8,972 nucleotides of DNA from contig CANCOG010000183.1 of NCBI GenBank assembly GCA_947379685.1, forward strand, positions 1-8,972. The letters are read 5' to 3'. The DNA comes from Flavipsychrobacter stenotrophus (GTDB taxonomy: Bacteria; Bacteroidota; Bacteroidia; Chitinophagales; Chitinophagaceae). The notes beneath the pieces were generated by a model. That model did not search any database. It was not told the DNA's origin and saw only the letters and a list, made by a program, of their open reading frames with translations. The translations under genes were made by a program, and so were the position numbers. Below, piece after piece: positions 7,096 to 8,972 of this stretch; the first letter of the stretch is position 1; every line of letters begins with the position of its first letter.

Positions 7096-7103
7096 CAAAT
7101 GTA
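7096..7103 (-). promoter_or_regulatory. -7 promoter element of the HSDL2-like dehydrogenase gene
   Basis: The minus strand reads TACATTTG followed by CCG, a perfect TAnnTTTG match. The leader would be about 81 bases, ending in an A-rich stretch before the ATG at 7010. Its position downstream of the terminator at 7157-7189 makes an independent unit likely and argues against the upstream ATG at 7196 as the translation start. No clear -33 box is visible. Confidence 0.55.
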
Positions 7104-7156
7104 CTTCGAGGAGCTATATGAAGGAAGGTTGCTAAAACTGCTTTTATTGTTGAAAC

Positions 7157-7189
7157 AAAAAGTGCCGCATACAACCGTACGCAGCACTT
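7157..7189 (-). terminator. Rho-independent terminator of the YceI-family gene
   Basis: On the minus strand a 13-bp stem (7189-7177 with 7172-7160) closes a 4-base GGTT loop. Two pairs are G-U wobbles that form only in RNA of this strand. The stem runs into TTTTT (7161-7157), then G and TTT. It lies 80 bases after the stop at 7270. The wobble asymmetry and the U tract both point to function on the minus strand. Confidence 0.8.
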
Positions 7190-7269
7190 CCGACACTTGC
7201 TAATTTTCACTCACACTAATCAAACACACATTTTACCCCAATTATAATCACCACTCATTTATTTAATAC

Positions 7270-7800
7270 TTAAGCTTTTACAAACTCAACGCTTGCGTGT
7301 ACCTTAACGTCTTCACCCAGCATAACACCACCGGTTTCTGTAGCGGCATTCCAGCTCAAGCCGAAATCTTTACGGTTTACCTTTCCTTCTATTGTGAATC
7401 CTGATCGGGTATTGCCCCATGGGTCAACAATTGTACCACCATATTCTACTTTCATGCTTACAGGGTTGGTTACGCCATGCATTGTCAGGTTGCCGTTTAA
7501 CGCATACTCTTCATCGCTTACTTTTTTCATTTCAGTACTCGCGAAAGTGATCGCCGGGTGGTTGGCCACGTCGAAGAAGTCAGGTGACTTCAGGTGCCCG
7601 TCGCGTTGGTCGTTGTTGGTTGACAGTGAATCAACATCTGCACTGAAATTGATTTTCGCAGTTGTCAGGTCGTCGCCCTCTGTTTCTACAGTTCCATCAA
7701 ATTTTTTGAAAGAACCGGTAACATGAGCGATCATCAGGTGCCTGATCTTAAACTGAAGCTCTGAGTGTGAAGGTTCGAGTATCCACTTTGTTGTTGCCAT
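7270..7800 (-). CDS. YceI-family lipid-binding protein, no signal peptide
   Basis: The 176-residue product is a complete YceI domain, a lipocalin-like beta-barrel that in characterised members binds polyisoprenoid chains. Family landmarks are W-x-L/I-[DE]-P-S-H-S near the N-terminus (6-13), FKIRHLMIAHVTGSF (17-31), the RDGHLKSPDFFDVANHP segment (66-82), MHGVTNPV (108-114), a GNTRSGF turn (129-135), DFGLSWN (145-151) and LGEDVKV (161-167). I choose the ATG at 7800 because MATTKWILEPSHS is where the domain begins; the 28 codons further upstream look like leader sequence. No secretion signal is seen, so a cytoplasmic location is inferred, unlike periplasmic E. coli YceI. A 7-of-8 match to the -7 box (TAATATTG, 7845-7852, minus) may drive it. 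Confidence 0.92.
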   Translation of the reverse strand: MATTKWILEPSHSELQFKIRHLMIAHVTGSFKKFDGTVETEGDDLTTAKINFSADVDSLSTNNDQRDGHLKSPDFFDVANHPAITFASTEMKKVSDEEYALNGNLTMHGVTNPVSMKVEYGGTIVDPWGNTRSGFTIEGKVNRKDFGLSWNAATETGGVMLGEDVKVHASVEFVKA

Positions 7801-8026
7801 TTTGATATGATTTTGATTTTTTTGAAAATACGTGTTTGTACATGCAATATTACTATTAAAACCTGACCTCAGCATGTTAAGCAATTAATAATTTACTATA
7901 GGCAAATAGGATTTGTTTATAGGCTGAATTTATAGCTAAACATGCAGCACTATTATCGTAATCTTAGAGAAGTGGAGGTAGGCAATGCCCGTTAATTTCC
8001 TATTTTTACCGCTTCATCTTATTTTT
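7801..8026. promoter_or_regulatory. Divergent intergenic region between the yceI-type and aminopeptidase genes
   Basis: The two flanking genes point away from each other, so both promoters should lie here. Only imperfect -7 boxes are seen: TAATATTG at 7845-7852 on the minus strand and TATTTTTA at 8001-8008 on the plus strand, each one base off TAnnTTTG. Neither has a clear -33 partner. I see no operator-like palindrome and no further gene. Confidence 0.35.
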
Positions 8027-8972
8027 ATGTTCAAAAACTGCTGTTTAGCCATTGTCGGTATTGTTGCGCTAGGTGCCTGTCAACCAAAGCCCTCGGGAAA
8101 TACGCCATCCGAAACACCTATTCCTTTAACGGCAAAGGATGTGCATACCCAGAGTAATGCCGACAGCATCAGTATTTCGCACCTTGACCTGGATATAAAT
8201 GTAAACCTGGAGCAGAAGCGGATAAGTGGCTGTGCATTATGGACAATTACCAACACCCACAAATTAAAAGAGCTGAGACTAGATACTTATGATCTGTCCA
8301 TCGATAGTGTTTCAGTAGACGGAACAAAGGTGCCATTTAGGCTGGGTGAAAAAGTACCACACCTCGGGAAGGCACTACATATACAGATTGGAGAAAACAG
8401 TAAACAAGTAATGGTGTGCTACCGTACCGGTGACAGCGCCCGCGCATTGCAGTGGTTGTCTCCTCAGCAAACCCACGACAAAACACATCCGTTCCTCTAT
8501 ACACAATCGGAGTCGATCTATGCCCGTTCGTGGATACCTTGCCCGGATGGGCCGGGAATCCGTTACAGCTATGCCGCACGTGTAACTGTACCTAAGGGGC
8601 TTATGGCATTGATGAGTGCCGAAAACCCTCAGCAGGTAAGTGATAGCGGTATTTACCATTTTAAAATGGACATTCCTGTTCCTGCATACCTGATGGCATT
8701 GGCAGTGGGCGATATAACATTTAAACCCATTGATAACCGCACGGGTGTATATGCTGAACCCGGTATGATTGAAAAAGTTCGCTGGGAGTTTGAAGATGTG
8801 GGCAAGATGGTGACCACCGCCGAGCAACTTTATGGCCCCTACCGCTGGGGCAGGTATGACATTCTGGTACTGCCTCCGGGATTCCCGATAGGGGGAATGG
8901 AGAACCCAAGGCTGACTTTTTGCACGCCTACTGTTATTGCCGGCGACAGATCGCTTGTTAGCCTTATTGCCC
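8027..8972 (+). CDS. Lipoprotein M1-family aminopeptidase, leukotriene A4 hydrolase-like (5' part)
   Basis: A 315-residue open frame runs off the right edge. It is predicted to be an outer-membrane or periplasmic zinc exopeptidase. Residues 1-18 (MFKNCCLAIVGIVALGAC) form a lipoprotein signal with lipobox LGA-Cys18, and no acidic surface-export motif follows. Residues about 50-250 form the N-terminal beta domain. They include TQSES (159-163), IYARSWIPCPDGP and YSYAARVTVP, which line up with the TQCQA, CQDTP and TYTAEVSVP segments of leukotriene A4 hydrolase. GGMENP (289-294) is the M1 substrate-binding motif, followed by LTFCTPTVIAGDRSLVSLIA. The window ends one base into the codon where the His of HExxH is expected. 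The start at 8027 is fixed by the signal peptide. Aminopeptidase rather than epoxide hydrolase activity is expected in bacteria; that is family inference. Confidence 0.92.
   Translation, partial: MFKNCCLAIVGIVALGACQPKPSGNTPSETPIPLTAKDVHTQSNADSISISHLDLDINVNLEQKRISGCALWTITNTHKLKELRLDTYDLSIDSVSVDGTKVPFRLGEKVPHLGKALHIQIGENSKQVMVCYRTGDSARALQWLSPQQTHDKTHPFLYTQSESIYARSWIPCPDGPGIRYSYAARVTVPKGLMALMSAENPQQVSDSGIYHFKMDIPVPAYLMALAVGDITFKPIDNRTGVYAEPGMIEKVRWEFEDVGKMVTTAEQLYGPYRWGRYDILVLPPGFPIGGMENPRLTFCTPTVIAGDRSLVSLIA

Noticed and set aside
7011..7196. N-terminal extension of the dehydrogenase from the ATG at 7196
   Set aside because: It has no similarity to SDR proteins, overlaps the terminator edge of the upstream gene and contains the -7 promoter box at 7096-7103.
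7801..7884. N-terminal extension of the YceI-family protein from the ATG at 7884
   Set aside because: It is not a credible signal peptide, and the YceI domain begins directly at the ATG at 7800.
8375..8827. 150-codon minus-strand frame opposite the aminopeptidase gene
   Set aside because: The plus-strand frame matches the M1 family throughout; this Cys- and His-rich product is a shadow.

Overview
The window looks like chromosomal DNA from a member of the Bacteroidota, probably Chitinophagaceae or a near relative. Four things point there. A very large secreted protein ends in a type A sorting domain of the type IX secretion system (T9SS), a system confined to that phylum. Its beta-helix plus choice-of-anchor plus Ig-like architecture is typical of the group. 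Perfect matches to the Bacteroidota -7 promoter element TAnnTTTG lie upstream of four genes. Start codons lack clear Shine-Dalgarno sequences. The family-level placement is inference.

Layout. Bases 1-81 (minus) are the 5' end of a small membrane protein that looks like TatA and runs off the left edge. Bases 82-351 hold its promoter and, at 289-322, a strong terminator for the next gene. Bases 352-4710 (minus) encode a 1452-residue surface protein: signal peptide, GGAI/FxxN beta-helix, choice-of-anchor Q-like module, seven Ig-like repeats and a T9SS sorting domain. Bases 4821-5900 (minus) encode an S4-domain RluD-type 23S rRNA pseudouridine synthase. Bases 5901-6191 hold no gene. They contain three repeat types packed side by side: phased CGCAAAG units and two perfect 16-bp-arm palindromes. 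Bases 6192-7010 (minus) encode an HSDL2-like short-chain dehydrogenase, followed upstream by its promoter and by the terminator of the next gene (7157-7189). Bases 7270-7800 (minus) encode a YceI-family lipid-binding protein. Bases 7801-8026 are a divergent promoter region. Bases 8027-8972 (plus) encode the first 315 residues of a lipoprotein M1 aminopeptidase resembling leukotriene A4 hydrolase; the window stops just where its zinc motif should begin.

The genes do not form one pathway. The minus-strand genes mostly have their own promoter boxes and terminators, so this reads as a run of single-gene units: housekeeping (rRNA modification, probable Tat export) mixed with envelope functions (T9SS-exported adhesin-like protein, lipoprotein peptidase) and two lipid-linked or redox proteins. 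For the dehydrogenase and the YceI gene, the longest possible reading frames extend upstream of the true starts. The alignable family N-termini, and for the dehydrogenase a promoter inside the extension, favour the internal ATGs.

No gene-free stretch exceeds 300 bases. No tRNA, rRNA, CRISPR array, insertion sequence or complete novel multigene system was seen. The least ordinary items are the modular surface protein and the repeat cluster at 5975-6159.
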